This document shows, piece by piece, positions 41,924 through 51,355 of a stretch of 64,000 nt of DNA (its first letter is position 1; each line of letters begins with the position of its first letter). The position numbers and the translations under genes were made by a program. The stretch is from Bacteroidota bacterium (GTDB taxonomy: Bacteria > Bacteroidota > Bacteroidia > Chitinophagales > Chitinophagaceae). The stretch covers positions 78,333 through 142,332 of the forward strand of contig JAFDXK010000007.1 of NCBI GenBank assembly GCA_018267965.1. The letters are read 5' to 3'. The notes below the pieces were generated by a model, which did not search any database, was not told the origin of the DNA, and saw only the letters and a program-made list of their open reading frames with translations.

Positions 41924-42384
41924 ACGAACCCATAATATTCAAGAGTATGATACGGGATGTAGACTTTGGCAGTAATGTCAAGGTTGTTGAGCCTGTTAAT
42001 ATTTATGGATGTAAGATTGGAGATGATTGCTTTATAGGCCCTTTTACCGAGATTCAAAAAGACGTTACAATAGGTAACAGAACCAAAGTGCAGTCACACA
42101 GTTTTGTATGCGAATTGGTTACAATAGGAGATGATTGTTTTATAGGGCATGGTGTAATGTTCATAAACGATTTGTTTTCAAAAGGTGGCCCGGCAAGGGG
42201 TGATAAGTCTTTATGGAAGCCAACTGTAATCGGGAATAATGTATCTATCGGTTCTAATGCTACCATACTACCTGTCAATATTTGTGATAACGTGGTGATA
42301 GGTGCGGGTGCGGTAGTCACTAAAAATATTAACGAATCGGGTGTATATGCAGGAAACCCGGCAAAAAAAATAAAAGAAATATAG
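41920..42384 (+). CDS. N-acetyltransferase, left-handed beta-helix (WbpD/WlbB-like)
   Basis: Small hexapeptide-repeat acyltransferase of 154 residues, the expected length for WbpD/WlbB. That enzyme acetylates the 3-amino group of UDP-GlcNAc(3N)A with acetyl-CoA. Regular turns are seen as IGDDCFIGPF, IGNRTKVQSH, IGDDCFIGHG and IGNNVSIGSN. The loop FINDLFSKGGPARGD interrupts the helix, as in WbpD. It overlaps the dehydrogenase by 4 bp and is 1 bp from the aminotransferase. Confidence 0.88.
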   Translation: MNEPIIFKSMIRDVDFGSNVKVVEPVNIYGCKIGDDCFIGPFTEIQKDVTIGNRTKVQSHSFVCELVTIGDDCFIGHGVMFINDLFSKGGPARGDKSLWKPTVIGNNVSIGSNATILPVNICDNVVIGAGAVVTKNINESGVYAGNPAKKIKEI

Positions 42385-42385
42385 T

Positions 42386-43492
42386 ATGAACATTCCCTTT
42401 GTAGATTTAAAAGTACAGTACAACAGTATCAAAGAAAGTATTGACAGTGCTATACAAAACGTTTTGAATGAAACTTCATTCGTTGGTGGTAAGTATGTTA
42501 AAAATTTTGAGGAGCAGTTTGCTAAGTTATATGGTGTGAAGCATGTGATAGGTTGCGGTAATGGTACAGATACACTATACATTTTGATGAAAATGCTCGG
42601 CATAGGTTCTGGTGATGAAGTAATTACTGTAGCCAACAGTTGGATATCAAGTTCTGAAACAATTACACAAACAGGCGCTCGCCCTGTTTTTGCAGATATA
42701 GATCCTGATTATTATAGCATTAACGAGCATCTCATAGAAGGATTGATAACTCCTCATACTAAAGCTATAGTGTTAGTGCATCTGCACGGTCAAATGGCTA
42801 ATGTAGAGTTTGTAGAAAAGCTTTGTAAGGACAAGGGTATTTATCTGATTGAAGACTGTGCACAGTCACATTTCTCAGAGCAGAATGGTATAAGAGCGGG
42901 CTTGCGTGGTATAGCTGGCAGTTTCAGCTTTTACCCCGGCAAAAACCTTGGCGCATATGGAGATGCAGGTTGCATCATGACCAATGATAACGATTTGGCA
43001 ATAAAATGCAGAATGTATGCTAACCACGGGTCATTGAAAAAGAATGTGCATATCATAGAAGGTATCAACAGCAGGTTAGATAGTATGCAAGCATCTATTT
43101 TGTCTGCAAAACTGCCACATATACTTAAATGGACAGAGCAACGCATTAATAATGCTGCGCTATACAACAAATACTTATCAGCGATACAACAGATTGTATT
43201 ACCTGCTGTAAGGCCTGGCACGAAACATACTTATCATTTGTACGTCATCCGTGCGCAACAAAGAAATGAACTCGCAAAATATCTTGCTGACAATGGCATA
43301 GAAACCTCATTACACTATCCGAAAATACTTCCTAATCAGGAAGCTTATAAATACTTAAACACTAAACCTGAAGATTTTCCTGTAGCTAATAAATACCAGG
43401 AAGAGATATTGTCATTGCCAATGTATCCTGAACTATCAGAAGAGGCAATACAATACATTGCTCAAAGAATAGCTGAGTTCTACAAATCGTAA
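42386..43492 (+). CDS. DegT/DnrJ/EryC1 aminotransferase (WbpE/WlbC-like)
   Basis: PLP-dependent sugar aminotransferase of 368 residues, expected to transfer an amino group from glutamate to the 3-keto sugar made by the Gfo/Idh enzyme. The PLP lysine lies in SFYPGKNLGAYGDAG, the usual position of this family. IEDCAQSHF supplies the ring-stacking aspartate region, and GCGNGTDTLYILM is the phosphate-binding loop. Length and gene order agree with the WbpE role. Confidence 0.91.
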   Translation: MNIPFVDLKVQYNSIKESIDSAIQNVLNETSFVGGKYVKNFEEQFAKLYGVKHVIGCGNGTDTLYILMKMLGIGSGDEVITVANSWISSSETITQTGARPVFADIDPDYYSINEHLIEGLITPHTKAIVLVHLHGQMANVEFVEKLCKDKGIYLIEDCAQSHFSEQNGIRAGLRGIAGSFSFYPGKNLGAYGDAGCIMTNDNDLAIKCRMYANHGSLKKNVHIIEGINSRLDSMQASILSAKLPHILKWTEQRINNAALYNKYLSAIQQIVLPAVRPGTKHTYHLYVIRAQQRNELAKYLADNGIETSLHYPKILPNQEAYKYLNTKPEDFPVANKYQEEILSLPMYPELSEEAIQYIAQRIAEFYKS

Positions 43493-44626
43493 ATGGAACT
43501 GAAGGGTAAAACTATTCTCATAATATCTCAACAGAATTGGGGAGAAATGTTTATCTCAAAACACCATTATGCTGTAGAGCTAGCTAAAATGGGAAATACG
43601 GTATATTACTTACCCGGTCCCGATCAGGAGAACAGAATACCTCCCGGCACAATCAGGATTGACCAAACAGAACACCCCAATCTTTTCACAATAGCTCATC
43701 GTTTGCACTTTCCTTATGTACTCAAATTCAAGGCAAGGGCATTGTATGATTATTTGTTGAAACGACATATTAACAAGCTCTTGAGGAAGATACTTAAGGC
43801 CCCTGATGTTATTTGGTCATTCGATATTTCCAATACTATACCATTAAAAGCATTTCCTTCATCGGCAAAAAAAATCTTTATGCCCGTGGATGAATTGAGC
43901 GAAACTGTTGCACTGAAAGCTGCTGAAACAGCTGACGTTGTTTTTTCTGTGACAAACGAAATACTAGAAAAATGTAAAAGTGTTACTGCGCCTAAAGTGT
44001 TTTTGAATCACGGAGTTTCAGAATGCTTTTTTGGTGCTGCACCTACACTGCCAAATATTGGTATCAGGAATATAGGTTTATCAGGCAATTTCTTAAGGCC
44101 TGATATAGACCACACGACATTATTACAAATAATACGAGACAATCCGAATAATACATTTCATTTTTGGGGTTCAACCAATCATGCCGCCTCGAATGTAGTT
44201 GGTAGCATAAGCGAAAGTGCAATAGCTTTTGTTAATGCACTTAAACTGTTGAAAAATGTAAAGCTGCATGGACAGGTGTCACCACGGCAATTGGCAAATG
44301 AATTTAGGCAGGTGGATTGTTTCCTGATTTGTTATGATATTTTAAAAGATCAAAGCAAAGGCACTAACTATCATAAAGTGTTAGAATATCTGGCTACTGG
44401 TAAAGTTATTGTCTCTAATAACATTACAACTTATAGCAACTATCCCGGATTGCTGGAAATGATAGATGATAGGGATAGTAATAAAGCAATGTCTGCATTG
44501 TTTAGGCAAGTTGTGAGCAATGCAGACCGATATAATAGTATTGAAAATCAGACGAAGCGCATTGCTTTTGCAAAGCAATTCACATACGCTTCTCAAATCA
44601 AAAAGATAGAACAGTATTTAAACTGA
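43493..44626 (+). CDS. Putative GT-B glycosyltransferase
   Basis: A 377-residue protein with a GT-B-like layout. The N-terminal Rossmann half is KTILIISQQNWGEMFISKHHYA, with a characteristic D/P-rich region (MPVDELSE). The C-terminal half has IGLSGNFLRPDIDHTTLL, FHFWGSTNH, and KGTNYHKVLEYLATGKVIVSNN, which resembles the donor-binding segment of GT4-like enzymes. Similar proteins lie in many exopolysaccharide loci. The exact family and sugar are unknown. It starts immediately after the aminotransferase stop. Confidence 0.72.
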   Translation: MELKGKTILIISQQNWGEMFISKHHYAVELAKMGNTVYYLPGPDQENRIPPGTIRIDQTEHPNLFTIAHRLHFPYVLKFKARALYDYLLKRHINKLLRKILKAPDVIWSFDISNTIPLKAFPSSAKKIFMPVDELSETVALKAAETADVVFSVTNEILEKCKSVTAPKVFLNHGVSECFFGAAPTLPNIGIRNIGLSGNFLRPDIDHTTLLQIIRDNPNNTFHFWGSTNHAASNVVGSISESAIAFVNALKLLKNVKLHGQVSPRQLANEFRQVDCFLICYDILKDQSKGTNYHKVLEYLATGKVIVSNNITTYSNYPGLLEMIDDRDSNKAMSALFRQVVSNADRYNSIENQTKRIAFAKQFTYASQIKKIEQYLN

Positions 44627-44630
44627 CATT

Positions 44631-45863
44631 GTGTCGATAGCTAAAAAAAAAATATTGTTTGTAACCAACGTAAACCTGGCAGCCAACCCGCGATGTTTGA
44701 AGGAGATTAGAGCAACATATAACCAAGGTGCAGAAATTACTGTAGTGAAGTTTGTTTTTGATAATTGGAGTAATAATTACGAACAAGAGATAGAAGCTGA
44801 ATTGAGTAATGTGAATTGGATAAAGCTCAGCGCCTATAGAAAGCCACTTATGCCCTGGTTGCAGGCTACTTTTATAAATCAGCTTGCTAAACAAATAATA
44901 AAGTTTTCGGGTAGCGCTAAATGGATAGCATACAGCCTTGATAAAAGAAGCTATTTATTGTCTAAAAAACTCAACATGCTTTCTAAAAGCTTTGATTGGG
45001 TGATTGCTCACAACCCTGGTGCGTTATGGCCGGCTTATCAATATGCGGATAATAATAATGTAAACTTAGGTATTGATATTGAAGATTACCATCCGGGAGA
45101 ATACAATAGCGAATCTTATACGAGTAATATGGTCGCGCTGATGAAGAAAGTAAATGATAACGCGTCTTACCTCACTGCTGCATCTCCAAAAATATTAGAA
45201 TATACTATTAATAATACAGGCTATTCAGGCAAAGCAGCCGTGGTGAATAACGTGTTTTCTTTAAAACAACAGCCATCATTCCAAAATCTGGAAATAAAAG
45301 AAGGCAAACCAATAAAATTGTTCTGGTTTTCTCAGCATATTGATATGGATAGAGGGTTACAAGATATAGTTGGTGCTATGAACCTCATTACAGATTTCCC
45401 AATTCAACTTACACTGATGGGTAATTGTAATGATGCAGTAAAAAACACCTTGAATGATTTGCTGAAAAACAAAGAGCATACTATTCATATTATACCTCCT
45501 GCGACAGAAACACAATTAATAGCCGAGTCAGCTAATCATCATATAGGCTTGGCTTTGGAAACGGGCGTAAACCTTAATCGAAATCTTTGCCTAACAAACA
45601 AGATTTTTACCTACTTACTGGCGGGTAATATGATCATTGCATCAGATACAGAAGCACAAACACAATTTATTGCTTCTAATCCCCATATCGGAATGCTATA
45701 TAGTAGAAACGATATTGCCACATTGGCATCTATAATAACGAAGTACTACAGTTCACAACAATCGTTGCAATCTTGTAGAAGGGCAGCATATGAATTAGCA
45801 ACGACAACCTATAATTGGGAAAAAGAACAAGCGATTTTCCTTTCAATGATAAATAATAATTAA
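44631..45863 (+). CDS. Putative GT-B glycosyltransferase
   Basis: A 410-residue protein starting at GTG. It begins KILFVTNVNLAANPRCLKEI, has a helical middle, and carries IDIEDYHPGEY followed by a C-terminal half with LFWFSQHIDMDRGLQDIV, LTLMGNC and a donor-site region (NLCLTNKIFTYLLAGNMIIAS). The order suits a GT4-like transferase without the canonical E-x7-E. The gene overlaps the following methyltransferase by one base (TAATG). Confidence 0.7.
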   Translation: MSIAKKKILFVTNVNLAANPRCLKEIRATYNQGAEITVVKFVFDNWSNNYEQEIEAELSNVNWIKLSAYRKPLMPWLQATFINQLAKQIIKFSGSAKWIAYSLDKRSYLLSKKLNMLSKSFDWVIAHNPGALWPAYQYADNNNVNLGIDIEDYHPGEYNSESYTSNMVALMKKVNDNASYLTAASPKILEYTINNTGYSGKAAVVNNVFSLKQQPSFQNLEIKEGKPIKLFWFSQHIDMDRGLQDIVGAMNLITDFPIQLTLMGNCNDAVKNTLNDLLKNKEHTIHIIPPATETQLIAESANHHIGLALETGVNLNRNLCLTNKIFTYLLAGNMIIASDTEAQTQFIASNPHIGMLYSRNDIATLASIITKYYSSQQSLQSCRRAAYELATTTYNWEKEQAIFLSMINNN

Positions 45864-46534
45864 TGAAGCTCAGCGAAGAGAAAATATACACCAATACCGG
45901 TAACAAAGATGTGCTAGCTCTGGTGACTGACGAGGGAAATTGTGTGTTAGATATTGGTTGTGGCTCAGGCTCTGTTGCATCAATATTAAAAGGTAGAGGT
46001 AAAACAGTAGATGGTATTACCATCTCACAGACAGAACTGGACGAGGCATCTAAAGTATTGAGAAAGGGATACATCTATAATTTAGAAAATGGCCTGCCTA
46101 AAGAAATTAGCGATAACGAGTATGATTATGTGATATGTTCTCATGTTTTAGAACATATTGCCTTCCCTGAAAAATTATTTGCTGATATAAAGCGAGTGTT
46201 GAAGAAAGACGGACATCTGATAATCGCGCTGCCTAATGTATTTTATTACAAGTACCGCAGGCAATTGATGAAAGGTAGTTTTAAGTATGAAGAGACCGGT
46301 GTATGGGATTATACTCATCTGCGCTGGTATTCCTTTGAGATGACAAAAGAGATTTTGAAGAAAAACAATTTTGAAATCGAACTGGCAACTGTAACCGGTG
46401 ATTTACCTTTTACCAGTCTGTTGAAATACCTTTTACCGGCAGGTTTGCGCAAAGCATTATATGGTATGCTGACGGGAATATCCAAAGGCTTTTTCGGATA
46501 CCAGTTGTTATATAAGGTGAAAAACGTAAAATAG
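45863..46534 (+). CDS. SAM-dependent methyltransferase (Methyltransf_11-like)
   Basis: Class I methyltransferase, 223 residues. Motif I is VLDIGCGSGSVA (residues ~29-40). Motif II is VDGITISQTEL. Motif IV is YDYVICSHVLEHI and motif V is DGHLIIALPNVF. The C-terminal WDYTHLRWYSFEM segment is typical of glycan-locus methyltransferases. The target is probably a sugar hydroxyl in the repeat unit. Confidence 0.85.
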   Translation: MKLSEEKIYTNTGNKDVLALVTDEGNCVLDIGCGSGSVASILKGRGKTVDGITISQTELDEASKVLRKGYIYNLENGLPKEISDNEYDYVICSHVLEHIAFPEKLFADIKRVLKKDGHLIIALPNVFYYKYRRQLMKGSFKYEETGVWDYTHLRWYSFEMTKEILKKNNFEIELATVTGDLPFTSLLKYLLPAGLRKALYGMLTGISKGFFGYQLLYKVKNVK

Positions 46535-46537
46535 CAA

Positions 46538-47809
46538 TTGAAAAAAATCCTTATCATATCACCGCATTTTCCTCCGTCCAATCTTGCGGCTGTGCATCGT
46601 TCAAGATTGTTTGCGCAACATCTACCCTCATTTAACTGGGAACCTACAATACTGACCGTAGATGAAAAATATTACGAAGAAACACTTGATTACAATTTAG
46701 TGAAGTTATTACCTGCTGGTTTGAAAATTGAAAAAGTAAAAGCTTTCAAAGTAACCAAACCAAGGTTGATAGGTGATATTGGTATGCGAGCATTCTTTCA
46801 ATTATATCGCAGGGCTAAACAAATTATCAGAACACAAAAAATTGACTTCTTATATATACCAATACCTTCTTTCTATGCTGCTTTATTGGGCCGTTGGCTG
46901 TATGTATCTACCGGCGTAAAGTATGGTATTGATTATATTGACCCATGGGTACATCAATTTCCTGATCGCACTAAATTAAGACATAGGCTCAGTGAAGGAA
47001 TTGCAAAATTTCTTGAGCCGATTGCTGTACGAAATGCATCTTTGATAACTGGTGTTGCTGAAGGATATTATCAAGGTGTCAGGGAGAGGAATCCTTTATT
47101 AGCGCAAACATGTGTTTTTGGGGCTATGCCCTATGGTGGCGAAAAAAGAGACCACGAAGTAGTGAGCACTTTGGATATAAAACCTTATCTCTTTGCGCCT
47201 AATAACAAGATACAATTAGTGTATGCAGGTGCAATGCTCCCGAAAGCATATGAACCATTAGAGGCAATATTTAAGTCGATTGAACAAAATATAGAAAAGT
47301 TCTCTGACCTCGAAATTCATTTTATTGGTACGGGTAAAAGTCCAGACGACCCTAACGGATATAATATTAAACCTTACGCCGAAAAATACAGGCTGTGGGA
47401 AAAAGTGATATTCGAATATCCCAAGCGCATACCTTATTTAGACGTATTGGTTCATCTTGATGCAGCGAATGGCGTTTTTATCTTAGGTAGCACCGAGCCG
47501 CACTATACACCTTCAAAGGTGTATCAGGGTGTATTGTCTGGCAAACCTATTTTAGCAGTGCTGCATGAGGCATCAACAGCATTGAAAGTTATTAATACAA
47601 CCAATTCAGGGGTAGCTTATCCACTGAATCCATATAAGCTGCAGGAATTGACAAACGAATTTCCCGGCGTGTTTGATAAATACTTGATGTGTCTCAAGAC
47701 GTTTGACCCGAAACAGGTAAAACAAGAGGATCTGCAAGAATATAGTGCTTATAGTGTTACCCAAAAGCTAGCAGGATTAATTAATAAAGCGATTGACAAC
47801 CGTAACTGA
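46538..47809 (+). CDS. Putative glycosyltransferase (GT-B, GT4-like)
   Basis: A 423-residue protein starting at TTG, with KKILIISPHFPPSNLAAVHR at the N-terminus. This opening, ISPHFPPSN, is common in GT4 proteins that handle O-antigen or capsule sugars. The C-terminal half contains LVYAGAMLPKAYEPLEAIF, IHFIGTGKSP and a donor-site-like TPSKVYQGVLSGKPILAVLHE. The aldo-keto reductase gene overlaps its 3' end by 17 bp. Confidence 0.75.
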   Translation: MKKILIISPHFPPSNLAAVHRSRLFAQHLPSFNWEPTILTVDEKYYEETLDYNLVKLLPAGLKIEKVKAFKVTKPRLIGDIGMRAFFQLYRRAKQIIRTQKIDFLYIPIPSFYAALLGRWLYVSTGVKYGIDYIDPWVHQFPDRTKLRHRLSEGIAKFLEPIAVRNASLITGVAEGYYQGVRERNPLLAQTCVFGAMPYGGEKRDHEVVSTLDIKPYLFAPNNKIQLVYAGAMLPKAYEPLEAIFKSIEQNIEKFSDLEIHFIGTGKSPDDPNGYNIKPYAEKYRLWEKVIFEYPKRIPYLDVLVHLDAANGVFILGSTEPHYTPSKVYQGVLSGKPILAVLHEASTALKVINTTNSGVAYPLNPYKLQELTNEFPGVFDKYLMCLKTFDPKQVKQEDLQEYSAYSVTQKLAGLINKAIDNRN

Positions 47810-48635
47810 TAAATTAGGTTTTGGCGGAGCATCGCTAACAAGTATGCAGTCTGAACAAAGAGTTTTACGACTCTTGAATATGGCTTTTGAAATGGGCATC
47901 AGGCATTTCGATACTGCACCACTATATGGCAGAGGATATTCTGAAATGTTATTGGGTACATTCTTGAAAGGCAAAAGAGATAAACTCACTTTGACTACTA
48001 AGTTTGGATTGGGCAACTATGAGACAGGTAAGATACCACCTGTACTCGCTTTACCACTTAATTATTATAAAAAGAAATTCAAAGGCATTAAGCAACATCA
48101 GCCACAAAAGGTTGCAGATGTTACTTATACTGCATTATCTCATAGAGACATTACGCGCGCTGAAATCGAAACAAGCTTGACAAGAAGTTTGCAACGATTG
48201 AAAACAGATTATATTGATTATTATTTGCTTCACGAAGGAATTCCTTCTTTTTTGAACGATGAAACAAAAACATACTTATTACAATTAAAGCAAAAGGGCA
48301 TTGTCAAAAATATTGGTATTGCTACTGATAGCTTTAATATTAGCAGGTTAAATACGGTTGATTTGAAAGATTGGGATGTACTACAGTATGATTTCAATGC
48401 AAATGAATCCGACTCATTGGTAAAAAGATTCCCGGACCACAAGCATTTTATACATAGTGCACTTAAGTTTATCAGCAGTGTATCGTTGCCACAAATTTCC
48501 GAACAAGAAAAGGGAGGGTATTTATTGGCCGAATGTGCTGATAAATCAAAAGCAGATAAGGTATTATTCTCCACCCGCAGAATTTCAATTTTGAAAAATA
48601 ACCTGGGCGGGTTTAACGAGTACTATAAAAACTAA
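47793..48635 (+). CDS. Aldo/keto reductase
   Basis: NAD(P)H-dependent reductase of the AKR superfamily, 280 residues, forming a TIM barrel. The catalytic residues are visible: Asp and Tyr in HFDTAPLYGRGYSE, Lys in LTTKFG and His in YLLHEG. The start appears to be TTG at 47793, 17 bp inside the previous gene; no in-frame ATG lies early enough to keep the first strand (KLGFGGASL). In this place it probably reduces or oxidises a sugar or polyol intermediate together with the GMC enzyme 6 bp downstream. The precise substrate is unknown. Confidence 0.87.
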   Translation: MTTVTDKLGFGGASLTSMQSEQRVLRLLNMAFEMGIRHFDTAPLYGRGYSEMLLGTFLKGKRDKLTLTTKFGLGNYETGKIPPVLALPLNYYKKKFKGIKQHQPQKVADVTYTALSHRDITRAEIETSLTRSLQRLKTDYIDYYLLHEGIPSFLNDETKTYLLQLKQKGIVKNIGIATDSFNISRLNTVDLKDWDVLQYDFNANESDSLVKRFPDHKHFIHSALKFISSVSLPQISEQEKGGYLLAECADKSKADKVLFSTRRISILKNNLGGFNEYYKN

Positions 48636-48641
48636 CTTTCA

Positions 48642-50186
48642 ATGCCCTTTATAGATTTAAATACACAAGCCGTTGCATTTTCAAAGGACGATTTTGATTT
48701 TGTAATTGTCGGCTCAGGTGTAGCGGGTATTCTTATGGCTTTGACCTTATCCGACAAAGGGAAAAAGGTACTGATGCTTGAAGCCGGTGCACATAATGAA
48801 GATGACTTACATCAAAGTTTGAATGAGGTAATCCAAACAGGCAAGCATCTGGAAAATGCCATATGGGGACGCAAAAGGGCAATCGGCGGCACTACAATTG
48901 CGTGGGGCGGACAGTCACTCCCTTTTTCAGAAATTGATTTTCAAAAACGTGATTGGGTAGCCGAAAGTGGATGGCCTATTGAATTGAAAGATATTGTACA
49001 ATATTATCCGCCGGCCAATAGGTTTATGAATGTGGATGAGGGTGATTATTCAAATGAGACATTTCGCACCCTCAAAATGAAAAATGTACCTGTTAATAAT
49101 GATTTGCTTACTTATCATATATCCAAATGGGCACCTCAACCCAATTTTGTAAAGTTGTATGAAGAACGATTAAAGAATCAAGTTACATTGGTATACAATG
49201 CTGCCGTAACTAAAATTGTTGTTGATAGTAACGGTAAAGCAACAGCACTAGCTGTTAAGAATTTTAATAAACAGGAATATACAATAGATGTAAGTTGTTT
49301 GTTGTTGGCAACAGGTGCTATTGAAGCAAATAGGTTGTTATTGGCAAGCAATGATACTGAAACAAGTGGTGTTGGTAATTCGTCAGGATGGGTAGGTAAG
49401 TGTTATATGGACCACCCTTGTGTTGAAGTAGGTTTTGTTGCTACACACAATCAATACGCATTACAGAAAGCGTTTAATACTCATTTGCACCAAGGGCGTA
49501 AATATTCTGTTAGGTTGAGCTTGTCTGAGCAAGCACAGCGAAAACAACAATTGTTGAATAGCTCAACAGGTATCATGTTTGATTACCTGGAAGGACAATT
49601 CGACCCGTATATTGAGATACGCAATTATATAAATACTAGAAAAATCAGTTCGCTGGGTCAGGTATTTAAAAATGCGACAGCGTATGCCATATCTGCAAAG
49701 GCTTTGTTTGCTGATAAGTTGATATACAAACATAAAGCAAGGGCAAGGATGGTGATGATGCTGGAACAGGAACCCCTGACATCAAGCAACATCACGCTTA
49801 GCGAAGAAAGAGATGTATTAGGCATGCCTAAGGCAAAACTCAATTGGCAGATAAGCCGTAAATCGTGGGATACTGTTATAGCTACTGCCGGACATATAAA
49901 AAACGAACTGCAACGTTTGTCATTTGGCAATTTGTCAATACATGAGCATATAAATCCCAACAATGAAAACTGGACATCACATCTTACAGATGTTTGTCAC
50001 CATATGGGTGGTACAAGGATGAGCAGTACAAAAAACAATGGTGTGGTTGATAGTAATATGAAACTGTGGGGATATGATAATATATACGTGTGCAGCTGTT
50101 CTGTGTTTCCCACTGTATCACATTCCAATCCTACACTCACAATGATGGCATTATGTCTGCGGCTGGCAGACCAATTGACTCGATAG
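48642..50186 (+). CDS. GMC-family oxidoreductase
   Basis: FAD-dependent oxidoreductase of the glucose-methanol-choline family, 514 residues. The ADP-binding loop is FVIVGSGVAGILMAL (residues 20-34) with EAG at the end of the second strand. The FAD-contact segment has RAIGGTTIAWGG. The C-terminal GMC_C domain contains HHMGGTRMS and the catalytic-His region SVFPTVSHSNPTLT. Such enzymes oxidise alcohols, including sugar hydroxyls. No signal peptide is seen, so it should act in the cytoplasm on precursors or lipid-linked sugars. It is unusual in a glycan locus. Confidence 0.9.
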   Translation: MPFIDLNTQAVAFSKDDFDFVIVGSGVAGILMALTLSDKGKKVLMLEAGAHNEDDLHQSLNEVIQTGKHLENAIWGRKRAIGGTTIAWGGQSLPFSEIDFQKRDWVAESGWPIELKDIVQYYPPANRFMNVDEGDYSNETFRTLKMKNVPVNNDLLTYHISKWAPQPNFVKLYEERLKNQVTLVYNAAVTKIVVDSNGKATALAVKNFNKQEYTIDVSCLLLATGAIEANRLLLASNDTETSGVGNSSGWVGKCYMDHPCVEVGFVATHNQYALQKAFNTHLHQGRKYSVRLSLSEQAQRKQQLLNSSTGIMFDYLEGQFDPYIEIRNYINTRKISSLGQVFKNATAYAISAKALFADKLIYKHKARARMVMMLEQEPLTSSNITLSEERDVLGMPKAKLNWQISRKSWDTVIATAGHIKNELQRLSFGNLSIHEHINPNNENWTSHLTDVCHHMGGTRMSSTKNNGVVDSNMKLWGYDNIYVCSCSVFPTVSHSNPTLTMMALCLRLADQLTR

Positions 50187-50188
50187 TA

Positions 50189-51355
50189 ATGAAGCTGGCA
50201 ATAGTTACAACACACCCTATACAATACAATGCACCTTGGTTTAGAATGCTGGCTGCTGAAAGCAAACATTCTTTAAAGGTGTTTTATACATGGGAGCAAT
50301 CACAGGCGAATGAAAAATTTGACCCGGGATTCAACAAGACAATTAGCTGGGATATCCCCTTGTTAGAAGGGTATGACTATACATTCGTAAAGAATGTTTC
50401 TGCCGCTCCGGGCTCACACCATTTTAAAGGTGTAGACAATCCAACGCTCATTGCAGAAATTAAAAACTGGGGAGCAGAAGCGGTAATGGTAATTGGCTGG
50501 CCGTTCAAAAGCCATCTTGCCTGCATGAGGTATTTTAAAGGCAAGATTCCTGTATTATTCAGGGGAGATTCTACAATGTTGGATGAGCAACCCGGATTTA
50601 AAAGACTATTGCGCAGGCTCTTTCTGAAATACATATACTCAAACATAGACTACGCCTTATACGTAGGAACTAATAATAAGCAGTATTTTCTGTCGCATGG
50701 TGTGAAAGAAAGTAAGTTATGTTACGTGCCCCATGCCATAGATAACAAGCGGTTTACAGAAAATAGTAAGGAAGATTCAAAAGCCGCATCAGAATGGAGA
50801 GCCCGTTTGGGTATTTCGAATGACGACTTTGTTATTCTTTACGCCGGCAAAATCGAAGAGAAAAAAAATGTCAGGTATATGCTGAAACTGGCAGGGATAC
50901 TAACCGATTCAAAATTCAGATTTGTTATCGTTGGTAATGGTCCTATAGAAAATGCCATTAAACAAGAAGCGTCAACCGACAAGAGGATTATTTTTATCGA
51001 TTTTCAAAATCAGTTAAAAATGCCTTTGGTATACAGACTGAGTGATGTATTTATTTTACCTTCAAAAGGACCTGGTGAAACATGGGGATTGGCACTCAAT
51101 GAAGCCATGGCCTGCGAAAAACCTGTTATTGCAAGTAATAAAGTAGGTGGAGCAATTGATTTGATTCGTGGTAACGGAGTTATCATTGACCCTGATGATG
51201 TAACAGATGCAGCGAAATATATAAACACATTGGAAGGTGATAAGAATAAATTGGTACACGCAGGGCTGGAATCTAAAGCGATTGTAAAAGACTTTTCTTT
51301 TCAGCAAATTGTAAATAATATCACTCTGCTTTTAAATAAAATAAGCCTTGCCTGA
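50189..51355 (+). CDS. Glycosyltransferase family 4
   Basis: GT-B transferase of ~388 residues. I place the start at the ATG 50189 (MKLAIVTTHPIQYNAPW), 2 bp after the GMC stop. A longer frame back to 50090 would overlap that gene by about 100 bp and adds an unrelated Cys/His-rich leader. The N-terminal THPIQYNAPWFRML motif is widespread in one GT4 branch. The C-terminal half has FVILYAGKIEEKKNVRYML, IVGNGP and the signature PSKGPGETWGLALNEAMACE with E-x7-E. It overlaps the next gene by 8 bp. Confidence 0.9.
   Translation: MKLAIVTTHPIQYNAPWFRMLAAESKHSLKVFYTWEQSQANEKFDPGFNKTISWDIPLLEGYDYTFVKNVSAAPGSHHFKGVDNPTLIAEIKNWGAEAVMVIGWPFKSHLACMRYFKGKIPVLFRGDSTMLDEQPGFKRLLRRLFLKYIYSNIDYALYVGTNNKQYFLSHGVKESKLCYVPHAIDNKRFTENSKEDSKAASEWRARLGISNDDFVILYAGKIEEKKNVRYMLKLAGILTDSKFRFVIVGNGPIENAIKQEASTDKRIIFIDFQNQLKMPLVYRLSDVFILPSKGPGETWGLALNEAMACEKPVIASNKVGGAIDLIRGNGVIIDPDDVTDAAKYINTLEGDKNKLVHAGLESKAIVKDFSFQQIVNNITLLLNKISLA

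Noticed and set aside
50090..50188. Upstream extension of the glycosyltransferase at 50189
   Set aside because: It lies inside the C-terminal domain of the GMC oxidoreductase, starts at a non-ATG codon and encodes an unrelated Cys/His-rich stretch. The ATG at 50189 gives the normal GT4 N-terminus.
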